Shown here: positions 1 through 11,210 of the stretch, one piece after another | How positions within the stretch are numbered: position 1 is the first letter of the stretch | Layout of the letters: each line of letters opens with the position of its first letter | NCBI GenBank assembly: GCA_002633025.1 | Contig: NMRB01000818.1 | Location: forward strand, 197,539 to 261,538 | Direction: 5' to 3' | Length of the DNA: 64,000 bases | Source: Notospermus geniculatus | Taxonomy: Eukaryota > Nemertea > Pilidiophora > Heteronemertea > Lineidae | Notes under the pieces: generated by a model | Databases searched by the model: none | The model's input: only the letters and a program-made list of their open reading frames with translations | What the model was told of the DNA's origin: nothing | Program-made: the position numbers and the translations under genes

Positions 1-1
1 C

Positions 2-213
2 TTAAAGGAGCACGGTATTGCCACTTTTTCTCGACAGCCGGCGCCACTGTGCCACTCTCCAACCCAGGGACCAACGACGTATTGGCGAGTTGACCCGATT
101 TCCTCCGTACATTTTGTAATGCATTTTTGTAGTACGTATTACTACCGCTAGGTGGCTCCCTCTACGTCGGCAGTCAAATAACGCATTTGAGATCCAATAC
201 CGTGCTCCTTTAA
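2..213. mobile_element. TTAA-flanked MITE, family A copy 1
   Basis: The two ends are perfect inverted copies for about 20 bases (1-20 against 195-214). A TTAA lies just inside each end (2-5 and 210-213), as expected for the target duplication of piggyBac- or Kolobok-type DNA transposons. There is no coding capacity, so it is non-autonomous. Related copies lie at 21089-21362, 45921-46180, 29560-29660 (one end only) and 50372-50430 (one end only). The superfamily assignment is inferred from the TTAA alone. Confidence 0.75.
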
Positions 214-268
214 GTCATTCGTTCAGATTTATCATTCTCAAATTTAGAGGAAGAACTTTTTAACTCAC

Positions 269-862
269 CTTGGAATATTTCGAATAATTTGGATCGTCTA
301 AGAAGAGCCAGATTCGTAGAGCGTACGCCCTCCAACCGGTAGTGACGTCAATCATCTTCCGGTAGTGCTCTAGGCCTGAAAGTAGTTCTTGTTGAACCGC
401 CTCAGATGCCTTTCTCTCGTTATCCGAGTCGAGGACCAGCCCCATACAACATTGTGAAATCATGGAATGTGGAATATCCCAGAAGTCTAGTTCCTCTAAG
501 AAATCAGTGACGCACATGTTGGATGGTATATGGAACCGTCCTTTACTGTAACCATCCAGGACCGTGTTGAAGACATCAGGGTTCCGGTCAAAATAGAAAG
601 ATCCCGCATCCTTATCCCAGTTCTCGCGGGTTCGTAACATCCGCGCGAGTTTGGTACCAGGGAGCTTGTTAAGTGTGTTAGCAGCTGTGACGAAGACGGA
701 TCCTCTGACGTCAATCTTGATACGGACGGTGTCCAACCGCTGTTTCATTTCTTCATGCTTCTCGGCTTTTCTTGCGTCGTCCATTTCGCGTCTTTTGTGG
801 CTGTTGGTGGGGTCAAAGTTGGTGAACGCCAGCGGGTTCTTATAGGGGTAGTCCTCCGTCAT
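269..862 (-). CDS. Kv channel subunit, first coding exon (T1 domain)
   Basis: Cytoplasmic T1 tetramerisation domain of a voltage-gated potassium channel subunit of the Shaw/Kv3 style; T1 assembles four subunits below the membrane pore. Visible are KIDVRGSVF (residues 49-57), FDRNPDVF (91-98), YSKGRFHIP (105-113) and FLEELDFW (121-128). The inter-subunit zinc site of non-Shaker T1 domains is exact: H111, C117, C138, C139 (HX5CX20CC). The tail RIWLFLDDPNYSKYSK matches the T1-S1 linker seen in Kv proteins. The exon ends at a good donor (AAG/GTGAGT, GT at 267-268) in phase 0 after 198 codons, so the membrane part lies beyond the left edge. The start ATG at 862 opens a plausible N-terminus. Unlike the paralogue at 25.6 kb, the T1 domain is not split by an intron. 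The family call is firm; the exact Kv subfamily is not. Confidence 0.88.
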
Positions 863-2096
863 GGTCGGGCTCGGGTGCAGTGGAGTCGCTTAAATCCAGC
901 CTATCACTTTATAAGCGAATTCGTAAATAAATATCCTCCCAAGCAAGAAACGTGTTCTTCAGTTACAACCGACGGACATCATAGACGGGTTAAATAACGG
1001 ACGTCATATGCCAAAGTCATTATCAGGATATTTACAACTGCTAATATTCCGTCAAACGCACTCGCCCATTTTCACATACAAACATTTTTCTAACTTTCGG
1101 TGCAAAGTATTCGAGTAAAACACCTCGAGTAGTTCAACTTAAAATCCCAATTAGTCCAACAGGCACAACTCCGTTAATAATTCAGAAATATCGCTAACTC
1201 TCTTATAAAAAAGCCACAGCTTTCCACTCAATCGAAGCCTAATTAATTTCAATTCGTGCTACTTACTAATTTCTGTTGTTTCGTGATGTCCTGACGCTAA
1301 ACGAATGATATACTGTAGTCCATGTCGTCCTCCGCGCTATAGCAACAGGAAGAGTTGTGCTAAAATACGGAACTCACTCCACTGCAGCGCGTAACAGAAA
1401 AATGAAATTCGAATGGTGTGACGTCCCACTGTTTCAGACTATGACTGTATATGATAATGGCGTCCAACCACTGGACAGAGGTTGAGATCCACGCCCTCTT
1501 GAATCGGTAGGAGATCTCACACGAAAATCTCACAATGCTGAGCCAACTTTTAAAAATCTTTGCTCCTCCTCTTCATAGTGGCAAATGTCGACAAACTGAG
1601 GTCGCGCTTCATTGAAATTTAATCCTGGTGCAATAGCTTTTTGCACCGAAATAAACTACAGACCCATATCGCCGTCGAATTGTACGTGATCAATTCTTTT
1701 CACCGAATATCCAGGTTTCTATTCATTTACTCTTTTGCTGAACTCGGGGCACACCCACAATGACGAAAAATTCCGAAAACGGATTAAAAATAGATATCCC
1801 TCTTCAGGGGTACGTCAGTCAGAACCTGATAATAGTTGGGTGTGTGTCTGAGTCATAGTTGGGTCGCCCAACTCCATGTTTTTGCTGCGTGAGTGACGTC
1901 CAGCCCAGACACGTCTTTGAAGACGACGGTATCCACCGCCATTTATACGACACCTGATTCTGGCATCGCACGGTCATTAACAATGTCAACGGACAGAGTA
2001 AACAAGAAACAGTGCCGTGCAGTTCTCGGCGAGGTTGAAGTAGAAACCAAGCTTTAGGACAAGCACAGCCTGTTACGCTCGTGTGTTTTTGGAAGC
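863..2096. other. No gene recognised
   Basis: Upstream flank of the Kv exon. The translations here are short and match nothing I know. The promoter of the minus-strand Kv gene should lie in the first few hundred bases, but no defined element could be picked out. Confidence 0.5.
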
Positions 2097-2500
2097 TTAA
2101 ACGCATTGAGCGAGCTTTAGTCTGCTGATACGCATTGAATTAAAACGAACTTCAGCCTGTTGATGCGTGTTGAATGAGCTTTAGCCTGCTGATACGCATT
2201 GAACGAGCTTTAGCCTGCTGATGCGCATTGAACGAGCTTTAGCCTGCTGATGCGTATTGAACGAGCTTTAGCCTGCTGATGCGTATTGAAGGAGCTTTAG
2301 CCGGCTGATTCGCATTGATTAGCTTTAGCCGGCTGATGCGCATTGATTAGCTTTAGCCTGCTGATGCGTATTGATTAGCTTTAGCCTGCTGATGTGTATT
2401 GAACGAGCTTTAGCCTGCTGATACGCATTGAACGAGCTTTAGCCTGCTGATGCGTATTGAAGGAGCTTTAGCCTGTTGATGCGCACTGGAAGAGCTTTTT
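2097..2500. repeat. 29-bp tandem repeat, about 14 copies
   Basis: Minisatellite with unit close to GAGCTTTAGCCTGCTGATGC followed by GTATTGAAC. Copies vary at a few positions (CCTG/CCGG, ATAC/ATGC, GCATT/GTATT), and some are shortened by a few bases. It is non-coding. Confidence 0.9.
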
Positions 2501-3839
2501 GAGGGACGCGAAATGCGTGCATTGCAGGACGGTCACCGCTCAAATGTAGGTAAAATAAATCCAAAACCGTTTTAGCTGGTGTTGTATACCATCAGACCGT
2601 ATGAACTACACAGACGTCTGCTTCAGTAGCACATGACTTGTATTGATTAACGTATTCGCACTATAACTCCAAACTATGAAATTCCCACCGTAACTTTGGT
2701 AATCTATTAATATAATCAATTTTCTAATTAGTTAAATCAACCAACCAAGCAATAATCCATCACTTGTCTCCAATCGACTGCTAGACTGGATGGTAAATTT
2801 TTAATATCCCGCAGCAAATTGACATGTGCGGTCCTTTCATATCCATTGTTAGTTTTCCTTCCACCAATTATAAGCAACAATCTGATTGGTCGAACGAAAT
2901 TACCACCGACGTATTAAAACATATTTTGCAAAAGAACAGCACGGACTAGTGTTTTTTTCCAGACCCTCATCAAACAATCGAAATTTCATATCGGAAAGCT
3001 GACATAAAGGTGTAGATGTACAATTTGTGTGTAAATTATTAATGAGGATTGGGGACGAGGTCGCCAGGCGGCAGCAGCATGCAGACACGCCTATCTCCTG
3101 CGCATGCGCAAAGCAATTCACGCCAACGCCAGTTGAAATCAATCAGGATTCATCTGTTACCATCAAATACACACCCCAAAATGGGCAAAAACCCTAAAAC
3201 CCATTCTCTCTCAAAAGGCATCTCATCCGGCCCTTGTAGTGAAACAAATGGTTTTATCGTCTCAAATTTGTCCACTCATCATTTTAATGTCGGCAACAAG
3301 CACTGTTGTGAACTCCCTCGCGTTGTTGACTTGCGGAGTGAGGAGGTAGGACTGCCAAAGTCTCGATCGATGTTGGTGAGAGATGTGTAGAAACTCAATT
3401 GTTGAACCCATTTATCTGATACGGAGTGATCCAGCGCGGGCGTTCCCTGTTCGTACAGGTCGCCTTACCCTCCTCCTTTTCAGTGTTTCATTCTTTGTAT
3501 AGAGGATTTTCACTTCGTAATTAGGTCATTGCCATGGATAATTCGCGCATGCGCTGTTTGCAGTTTTGACTGTCAACACAGAAGCAGGTGTGGGCGAAAA
3601 ACCAACAAAACCCAGCAAAATTGTGCGACCCACCGGCAATCCTTCGTTGAAAGTCATTAAAAATTTACTTCTGTGCTGGGAAGTCGAAAGGGCTACTGCG
3701 CACGCAGACAAAGTTTTACAAAGATACAATAAACTATTTGAATTTGAATTTGAGTTTTCGTGTGCTTCCGAGAAATCTCCATGACGATGACCTAGTTGCA
3801 ACTGATGTATTTATAGACAGCTAGAGAGACCATGCCTCT
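2501..3839. other. No gene recognised
   Basis: AT-rich and mixed sequence with short spurious reading frames. I saw no splice-flanked conserved protein segment and no clear inverted repeat. Confidence 0.45.
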
Positions 3840-4075
3840 TCAATAGGGTAGACAATGAGGGGAACATTCATACACAGAAACACTGATAGCAGGGGCGTAG
3901 CTAGCTTTTTTGGCCTGGGGGGGGGGCAAAAGGTCCTCTGGGGGGGGCAAAAGACCATATTTTGCTAATTTTCGGTCAAAATGTGCATGAAAAACACATT
4001 TTTCCGGACCACCTGGGGGGGCATTAGCCCCCCTGCCCCCCCCTCTAGCTACGCCTCTGGATAGATGTTACACCG
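3840..4075. mobile_element. Family F element (GTTACACC end) carrying an insertion
   Basis: The sequence CACAGAAACACTGATAG / GATAGATGTTACACC reads as the right end of the element also present at 59507-59681 and 61092-61272, where the uninterrupted form is ACACTGGCAGATGTTACACC. Here it is split by the element at 3890-4059. The left end of this copy is poorly preserved. Confidence 0.6.
3890..4059. mobile_element. hAT-like MITE inserted in a family F element
   Basis: The termini CAGGGGCGTAGCTAG and CTAGCTACGCCTCTG are inverted copies. The same 5 bases, GATAG, flank both sides (3885-3889 and 4060-4064). Removing the element and one GATAG restores the host repeat. The interior is G/C-run rich (GGGGGGGCAAAAG) with no ORF. 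The CAGGGGCGTA-type end is hAT-like; the 5-bp duplication is shorter than the usual 8 bp, so the superfamily is uncertain. Confidence 0.75.
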
Positions 4076-5424
4076 GCCTACATGTACAACAGGGGGAAAC
4101 CGGAGCGGCCGTAGAAAACCTACGCTATCAGAGAGTGTCGTCCTCTCTATCACATCAAGAATGGGTGCAACAAGTTGTGATTTATATCACAACAAACCCA
4201 ATCACGTGCTTCAATAGTCAGAGTTGGCTTTATAGATGCGGACTTTTGTCAGACATGAAGTCGAGTGTGTAGTGTTTGTTAAATATGTAAGCAGACGTCA
4301 ACATTTATGTTGCACTTGAGTGTCACTATTCAAGTACTTTTACTCATGAGTATTACTTACTGTCTACAGTGAAGAACAGCGACATATCTCTGTTGTTTAT
4401 GGATGGTTAGGGAATAGCCGGCATTATGCCAACATGGCGTGAAGGCCGCCACACACGATAAAAATTTTCAAACGATCATTTGGCAACACCTGGATTCGAG
4501 GTTGTCTTGCCCGTGGTCACGTGACCGCCTGAAGAATTTCATGAACAGCTACACTCAACAAATACCGCGGCGCGAGACCGCCAGATTCCACGGGATTTCT
4601 AAATAGGACTCATTCCTAGGCACAGATTGCGGAAGCTGGGTGCCCGGCTGGGTGATGTTCGGCTACCGAAACTACACCTAGGGTATTGTTTTAGTGAAGA
4701 CTGAGATCCTGGGAAACCTCTGTCTATACCCAGGACGACATTACCCTTTCAGCATTAGACCCCCGGAGGCCGCATGTTATGACGTCACTACCTGTCTAAC
4801 ATACACAATGCCCGAAAAAAAAACGAACACCGCCATGATATTTAAACTACTACATGTATATTTATTGGAGTCGCCTTAGTCAGCATCGTTCTCTGCAAAT
4901 CTACCAAGAATGTTACCAAGCAAAAAAAGACCTAAAATAACGAATTCATGTCCCCGTTATCCCCGGGACGTTATCCCAGCTGAACACCCTAAAGTTCCAA
5001 AAGTCACGCTTTCAAATCCATTTTTGGCCGGTGTATTCCATTTCCAAATGGGCCCATAGCATACATTAGCTGCCTTTTTCTTGCCCACTCTAAGCTTTTA
5101 AGCTGTTTTTTGCTGCTTTTCTTCCGATTATGGAGAGATACATTGTATTAAACTGGAGAACAGACACACGATCAGTTGAATATGGTTTCCAGGACGTGAC
5201 TTCAACAATGCCCGCCATTGCTGACGTCGCTATCATGACGTAAGCCTGGGGGGCAGAATGCATTGCTGACGACGTCCCATGACGCAACGCCGGGGACCAA
5301 AACGCGCCACTCAACACAGCCCGCTCTATACGTTTCCATTCACGTTTTCCGGGTTGCAGCCATGTCAAAGCGTTTCACTGAGAGATATCTTGTGAAACAA
5401 TGACTATTTCACGAAACAGCATTG
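4076..5424. other. No gene recognised; one shared repeat fragment
   Basis: No coding exon could be supported. Around 5190-5310 is a segment (CCGCCATTGCTGACGTCG..., ATGACGCAACGCCGGGGACC) that matches the repeats at 18050-18110 and 51785-52020 in this window. Confidence 0.45.
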
Positions 5425-5632
5425 AATGGGGAACCCACAGAACTAGGCCTACCGCTACTGTGAGGCGCTATGAGCGGTTGTACACTTTTTGGACGTCTCG
5501 GTCCGTGTTGCACTGCGTCAAGGACGTCGTGACGCGACGACATTACGTTGCTTTGCTCTGTTTTTGACGTCTTCGGTACAACCGCTCGCAGCGCCGCCCT
5601 GTCGGGATAAAAGGTTGTGCAGGTTCCCCATT
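5425..5632. mobile_element. MITE family B, copy 1 (AATGGGGAACC ends)
   Basis: Begins AATGGGGAACC and ends GGTTCCCCATT. Inner inverted arms include GAGCGGTTGTAC / GTACAACCGCTC and GACGTC-rich sequence. Related copies lie at 20892-21090, 41221-41387 and 44265-44654. It ends just past the poly(A) signal of the minus-strand peptide gene. Confidence 0.75.
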
Positions 5633-5660
5633 GAAAATGACGTCACCCTCCAAAAGAATG

Positions 5661-5666
5661 TTTATT
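5661..5666 (-). promoter_or_regulatory. Poly(A) signal AATAAA of the peptide gene
   Basis: AATAAA on the minus strand, 25 bases after the stop codon at 5691-5693. It supports the upstream exon being a genuine 3'-terminal exon with a very short 3' UTR. Confidence 0.6.
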
Positions 5667-5690
5667 TCAACAACCAATAGAATAACATTA

Positions 5691-5883
5691 TTAGAATCCA
5701 TAGGCTCTTTTGCCCCAGTAGCCCTGGTTATATTCCCGGCATGAGCCGATCTCTTGGGGCCGGCTACTCCATATGATCGTCGTGCAGTAATACCCTGAGC
5801 AGCAGTCCCTTGTTTTCTGGCAGGCCCTCTCACAAGGGTCCGGGTTGGCAAACATCCCAGTACCCCAGAAGTCTCGACGGACC
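5691..5883 (-). CDS. Terminal exon of a six-cysteine, probably amidated secreted peptide
   Basis: Not a family I can name. The exon follows a strong acceptor (CTTCCTCCTTTTTCAG, AG at 5884-5885), reads 64 codons including stop, and has a poly(A) signal 25 bases later. The translation opens VRRDFWGTGMF, giving a dibasic cleavage site. It then carries six cysteines in the order C-x3-C-x5-CC-x3-C-x16-C (DPCERACQKTRDCCSGYYC then GSC), the spacing style of inhibitor-cystine-knot peptides. It closes with GYWGKRAYGF and stop: GKR is the classic signal for cleavage and C-terminal amidation. The inferred product is a disulphide-rich secreted signalling peptide acting outside the cell. The exon needs a phase-2 donor upstream. 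The signal-peptide exon at 14718-14818 ends in phase 1, so a further exon would have to lie between them if they are one gene. A defence or other extracellular role is equally possible. Confidence 0.6.
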
Positions 5884-6020
5884 CTGAAAAAGGAGGAAGA
5901 GACAGGTCGTATCGTTGACTGGGAATGACAGGATGAATAAAGTATAGTAGTACATGTACCATGCAATTACAAAGGGGTGGGAACAATCTGTAAGCTTATG
6001 TCATTCGTCATCTGCTGGAT

Positions 6021-6156
6021 AATAGGGAGTTTTCGCAAAGCCCCCGAAACGCCGACGCGCACGTCTATCCTTTTGTTCGGTGCTCTCGTTGTGGCATCGA
6101 ACAATGGGTTTGGCGTTCGCGTTGGGGTTTCGGGGGCTTTGCGAAAACTCCCTATT
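6021..6156. mobile_element. MITE family C, copy 1
   Basis: AATAGGGAGTTTTCGCAAAG at the left and CTTTGCGAAAACTCCCTATT at the right are perfect inverted ends. The arms continue through CCCCCGAAACGCC. Degenerate relatives lie at 50942-51170 and 51461-51577. Spurious reading frames on both strands are by-products of the palindrome. Confidence 0.85.
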
Positions 6157-6452
6157 AACCCAGCTGAAGCTTCTCAAGGGTGTCTTTACAAAACGACGCA
6201 CCATACTCACCGTTTTAATAACTTTACACCGCTCTTTTCTGAAAATAAACAGAATAAAAGAAACATTTTAGAATAGCTTTCCTGATTTTCGTGTTTCCTC
6301 CACTTCGACTACCATAAAGATCTGAGGTGCTTAAAGACAGTAGGCCTACCCGGAGCAGCGCCATGAAGCGGCGGCTCTTAAGTGGATGGTGATCACAGGA
6401 CTCACATTGAAGAAAGAGGGGGGGGGACGATAGTCCATTATCAGAAGCACGT

Positions 6453-6860
6453 GCTGCACTAAACTCCCTACGGAGTTGTGTCCCGCGTCCTCTTCGGTTT
6501 GCCCGCTCTCCACAACTGTTCACTTCGTAAAATTCGCTGCGTTTTGTCAACAGATGGCGCTAAGAGAGTCGACCAATGAGGGCGCCGATCAACCTGTAAT
6601 TAAACTAAGCTGAGCCTGAGGCATTTTTCATTGGCTGAGCGGATCATGTGATCTAGTAGCCATGGTAGCACAAGAACAACCGTTGCCAACGGGCCAAAGA
6701 GTTCTGCAAGCAGCGTGCTGATAGGCTATAAAACTCGCGCCAGGCCCTGACGCCATCTGTTGACCAAACGCGGCGAATTCTACGAAGTGAAGCAGTTGTT
6801 GAGAGCGGGTAAACCGACGGGGGGGGGTGCACAACTGCGCAGGGAGTTTAATGCTGCACG
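6453..6860. mobile_element. Fold-back element with ~105-bp arms
   Basis: The left arm 6453-6557 (CACTAAACTCCCTACGGAG ... TGTCAACAGATGGCG) is an imperfect reverse complement of the right arm 6751-6860 (CGCCATCTGTTGACC ... GGGAGTTTAATGC). A spacer of about 190 bases separates them. No ORF of interest. Confidence 0.65.
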
Positions 6861-7955
6861 AGAGTCGCTCCATTTCGTGTTGACACTGCATCAAAATGTA
6901 CCATACTAATATATCCATGGCCATAAATGCAGCAGTAGCTGTGCTTGCGAACAAAACTAGGAATCTATGATTAGAACCATAAAGAAATAGACCTATATTT
7001 TAATTTCTTTTCATGTTCGAACTGCATTCAACAAAGCTATCACGGTCACCCACAGTGTATTGAATTGACAACTGCAGAAAGGGTCACGTCATTTCTAATG
7101 TTTCGAGCGGATTATTCCTTCCAGTCGCTAGCTGAAGCCTGGCGATATCGCAAGGTTGTGTGCCATCGACTCGTCACCGATCTTCTCGCCAGCCACCGCA
7201 GACTAGCCTACGTAGGCGATATCGGCTTTGGTATTTGACACCGGGCGAACGTCGCGGGCGAGAGGATTCCACGCATCGCTGACCAGCGCACACTTGGCGC
7301 ACACAATTTCACTTGGCGTCAACACCTGATTTTGCTCGCTTGCGATGGGCCGATATAATAGTGCTCCAGGCGCCTATCGGCAGTTGGTTATAACGCATTT
7401 TCCCATTAACTAAACCGCTGATAGGCATCGAAAGCACTTTCTGTGCGGTCGGCCCCAGATCGCTTGCGATATGGCCCAGTGTGCTGCAGGCTTCAGAGGC
7501 TGAAGACGGGCATACCACTGGAATCAACGTAACCTTCCTCGGCTACTTTACTATGGTTCTCGTGGTTTGTATGTCGGAACAGGAAGGAACCTAAACGTTC
7601 AAGACTCGAAGTTTCCATCATGAGTAAAAAGGGCCATGGAGCGGATTGTTATGAGAATATGCATCCAAATACGTGTACGTGTCGGTGGATTGGCCGAAGT
7701 CCGTTTTCGTCGATCACAGCGCTTGTGTATTTTGTTTTATAATGTGTTCACCTGGGGTTTGAATCACGTTCACAATGAAAATTTCATTTTCTGTCCAAAG
7801 GTTTGAGTGAAAATCGTCAGATTCTGAAAGCATATATGACCTGCGACCAAATTCTGGCGTTTAGCAGGCCATGATGCATTTGAAGCTGCTGGTCCACCTA
7901 GATAGAAGCTGGGAACAGTGAACTGGAAGTAGCCTATTACGAACAAATTGCTAAA
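6861..7955. other. GPCR 1 upstream flank, no other gene seen
   Basis: No conserved coding segment. The flank contains CGATATCGC-type short palindromes around 7140-7230 and 7460. It should hold the promoter of the GPCR gene; no TATA box could be assigned. Confidence 0.4.
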
Positions 7956-8960
7956 ATGTTGTACAACAACAGCAGCGTTCTAAACGATCGGATAATCGTT
8001 GTGGGAATCCTTGATACCCTGACAAATGTCCTGACCCTTCATGTCCCCGTCTTTATCATGATATGTGGCGTGACAGGTAATAGCCTTTCCTTCATCACCA
8101 TGAACACGAAGAGAAAGCGAACATCAGTGGTAGCGTGGAACTTCAAGGTTTTAGCAATCGTCGACACACTGGCTGTTTTTACTTCTTATATACCGTGGGT
8201 CCTACTCACAAATGCCGACAATTTTATCGAACCCTGGGGGTTCATTTTTTGCAAGCTGTATTTTTACTTTGGGTACGTTGTATACGGTGTCTCCCTCTGG
8301 TGCGTGGTGCAGTTAACACTAGACAGGGTCATCGCAGTCTGTTTGCCGCTGTACGCCGCAGCCTGGTGTACAGTTGGAAAGGCAAAAAGATCACTGGCGT
8401 GGAACGTCCTTACCCATGTCTTATACTACGTGTATTACTGGTGGCTGGAGTTTTTACCTCAGTCAGGAGCAGCCGATCACTATGCCGCTTGTGTCTACCC
8501 CCACGACGCACCATATTTCATACAGATTTGTTACCAAAATCTCGACGTGTCGCTCACGTGTGCTCTCATCCTCACGGGAAACTTCGCAATTGCTTTTAAG
8601 CTCACGAGAGGAAGAGAAACATGGGGACGTTCAGGAAAAACGCCCGGGCTGGACGGAACTGGTGTCGAAAATCGACAACAACAACGTCAGCAACCACAGG
8701 ATGAGGCAGGGATGTTGATGATGCTGTTTACGATATCAACAGCATTTGTCCTCATCCAATGCGGCTTCTGTATCGATTGGATTTACTGGGATTATCTAAA
8801 TCCCGAACGGTCAGCCGAGGATCCAAAATTAAGGGCGTTTACTTTCTCTCTCGCAATGAACTTCTCTTGCAGTAATAACTGCATCAATTTTTGTCTTTAC
8901 CTCTTGTCTAGTGGAACATTTCGTCGGGATTTTATGCGAGTATGCCGCGAAGTACTTTGA
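7956..8960 (+). CDS. Class A (rhodopsin-like) GPCR, intronless, paralogue 1
   Basis: A 334-residue seven-helix receptor in one exon. TM1 has GN (GVTGNSLSF); TM2 has LAIVD; TM3 starts FCKLYFYFGY with the cysteine that pairs with the extracellular loop 2 cysteine (ACVYPH) and ends LDRVIAVCLPL, a DRY-type motif read DRV. TM4-TM5 are clear. A Gln-rich third intracellular loop precedes TM6 (MLMMLFTISTAFVLIQCGF). TM7 ends NNCINFCLYLL, an NPxxY variant with Phe for Pro, followed by a basic helix 8 (FRRDFMRVC). An N-terminal NNSS gives a glycosylation sequon. The NFxLY form resembles FMRFamide-type and other peptide receptors, but the ligand cannot be told. TM6 lacks the usual CWxP proline. The gene at 11211-12245 is its tandem paralogue. 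A possible poly(A) signal lies at 9165-9170. Confidence 0.88.
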   Translation: MLYNNSSVLNDRIIVVGILDTLTNVLTLHVPVFIMICGVTGNSLSFITMNTKRKRTSVVAWNFKVLAIVDTLAVFTSYIPWVLLTNADNFIEPWGFIFCKLYFYFGYVVYGVSLWCVVQLTLDRVIAVCLPLYAAAWCTVGKAKRSLAWNVLTHVLYYVYYWWLEFLPQSGAADHYAACVYPHDAPYFIQICYQNLDVSLTCALILTGNFAIAFKLTRGRETWGRSGKTPGLDGTGVENRQQQRQQPQDEAGMLMMLFTISTAFVLIQCGFCIDWIYWDYLNPERSAEDPKLRAFTFSLAMNFSCSNNCINFCLYLLSSGTFRRDFMRVCREVL

Positions 8961-11210
8961 TAGTAGGCCTTAATATGCCTCATCTGGGGTAATCAGTCCG
9001 TACCATCCGGCCCACGGAGCCGAAGTTAGATTTGCGGTCTGTCAAAGCCCGATGCCTATCGTCGAATTATCGAAACATGGCTGCCATGGCGGCCATCTTG
9101 GACGATTACGTATCCGTCGATTGCCGGTAGGCAGATGGGGTATTTTTTGCGCCCGATTTGAGTGAATAAAAACTGTAGTTAAAAACCGTGGTTAATATTC
9201 CGTAATTGCGTTGGCGATACATGTATTATAGTAATCCCAGAATAGCATGTTACCAGGTACATTCATTGTTGCAAAAAACACGATTGATTTTTTGATAAAA
9301 GTAAGTGAAAGTGTGCACTTGAAATTTCCTCCAACGTGAATAGACAATTATCATTGTTGGCGTTACATCTTCAAGTGGTCTCTTAACAACCGAATGTTTT
9401 ATTCTGAAGGAGCGAATTTGATACCAACAGGAACGCACGAATAGACAACATGACGCATGCATTCTTTCATCCGCTGGGAACGAAAGAGCGGTTCTTTCAT
9501 TGGAGCCCTGTTTTGGCGAGTGCTGTCCTGTCGTGTGAGCTGGAGATTGGATGATGGCCGACAGGATAAAACCGACGACTACAGCCCTGTTGACAGCACG
9601 GGCTAAAATGGTTCTCTGGGCTGCCCATGACCAAGTGCGTCAGGCTCTGTAGCCCTTTTTACAGTACGAAATTTTTAATCGGTCCGGGTCGAGTTCGGCA
9701 GGTTTCAACGGGGCTAGTGTAAAAGGGGGTTATGAGGGGGGGATACACACAGCATTGTATACAAGGCGTACAGCTGTGTCACTGTGAGGTGTTAGTTGTT
9801 ATGTCATATATCTTTCACCGTGACTATTTGCACAGCAAGTTGCTGTGCAAACAGTACAATATTTCTTAGTTTTAGCACTGCTTACACAGCAGATTTGATG
9901 TTTGAGCAACCTGCAGTTAAAGAGTCTTAATTAAAGAATTAATTTATACACCGACTCGGTAAATATAGATGATCTAAGTTTGTTATTGTTGACGCGGATC
10001 AAATTTAGATATATTATTTTTATCCTGAAATACATGGCTTCAAAAACAACTGAGAAGCGCCATGCGCCTGGAAAGGTACGGTAAGGAGTCATCACCACCT
10101 GCGTCAGTCGACCTTCCTTGGGGAGAAGTTTACCACTGATTTTACCATTTCTAGTTCAGTCACTTTGCCATGGGACCACTTTTCATAACCATTGGAATTA
10201 GAATTGATTGTGAATATGACTGGTTCCTGTCGTTCTGTAACGATTTGGCATTTTGCATTGTTGGATAGAATTCTGCACAGAGCGAGGTAAGACCAAAGTA
10301 AGCTACGATTGAAAATCGCCGAGAAGGGGGCTGATGATGACGTCAGGCCGCACCTACGATTGACAGCGCCACGACGGAGGAGTCTGCGTCAGGTGAAGGC
10401 AGCATGGTCAGGTCACAAAACTGTGTGCGCTCATCGTGGAACAGGCGGCATCTGGACACGGGGAATCGCACCGTGTTCAGGTCTCCTGCGACTATCAGCG
10501 TCGTCAGGTTGTGGCAGTCACGTGACTTGTGATCATGTTGTTTATCAAGATGGCTGCGCCCATGCATGTGCAGGGTATTAAAGTGAAAAGGTAAACTAAA
10601 TACAGAGCTCGTTCAAGATGGCCGACTCTCCAGTGTATTAAGTGAAAAGGAGGTGGTTGGGTTAGGGTCAGTGATAGCCCCTATGATTCCTAGGTTCTAT
10701 AAACATGGGTGTACGTGACAAGTTAGGCTACTGGTGGCCTCTATGGAAGATGGAAGCTGCCATCTTGGTCGGCCATTTTGGACGAGCTCTTGTATTCAAT
10801 TTTACCGCCGACCGGTATGAAAATGCTGATCACTCATTGGTTAATAAAAATGGCAAATTTTTCGCGAGTCGGCCTTACAGAAAGAACAGTGGCCATTTTC
10901 ATGAAGCCTTCGCAACTTTGCGACTACGCAAATTAGGCTATTGTTTGGCTGCTTATTGTTCAATGACAGCCTTACAAGAGATTTGCCTGCTCGTACAGTT
11001 GCGAAGCCTTCATTAATTCACCTTGGACACCATGACACAATCAACAGGTGTGATTGAATTCTAGCTCCACTTTTAATTTGCAGAATCGTGTCCATGATTA
11101 TCAGCGTGCCATAGACCTCTCCCTTCTGTACGGGACCCCTGAACACCAAAGATATTTCAACAAATCCTTGACGTAAGTCACGTGGTTGTGACGAATCGGA
11201 GGGAAGGAAA
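8961..11210. other. Intergenic between the GPCR paralogues
   Basis: Contains AATAAA at 9165-9170, 205 bases after the GPCR 1 stop. No further gene is supported. Reading frames near 10309-10581 and 10705-11016 lack any recognisable domain or splice context. Confidence 0.45.

Noticed and set aside
2097-2500. CRISPR-like repeat array
   Set aside because: The repeats are directly adjacent without unique spacers and the genome is eukaryotic; it is a minisatellite.
5543-5986. 147-codon minus-strand frame overlapping the peptide exon
   Set aside because: It crosses the splice acceptor and the poly(A) signal; the shorter six-cysteine frame ends properly before the signal.
6628-6954. 108-codon minus-strand frame
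   Set aside because: Largely overlaps the arm of a fold-back element and has no domain.
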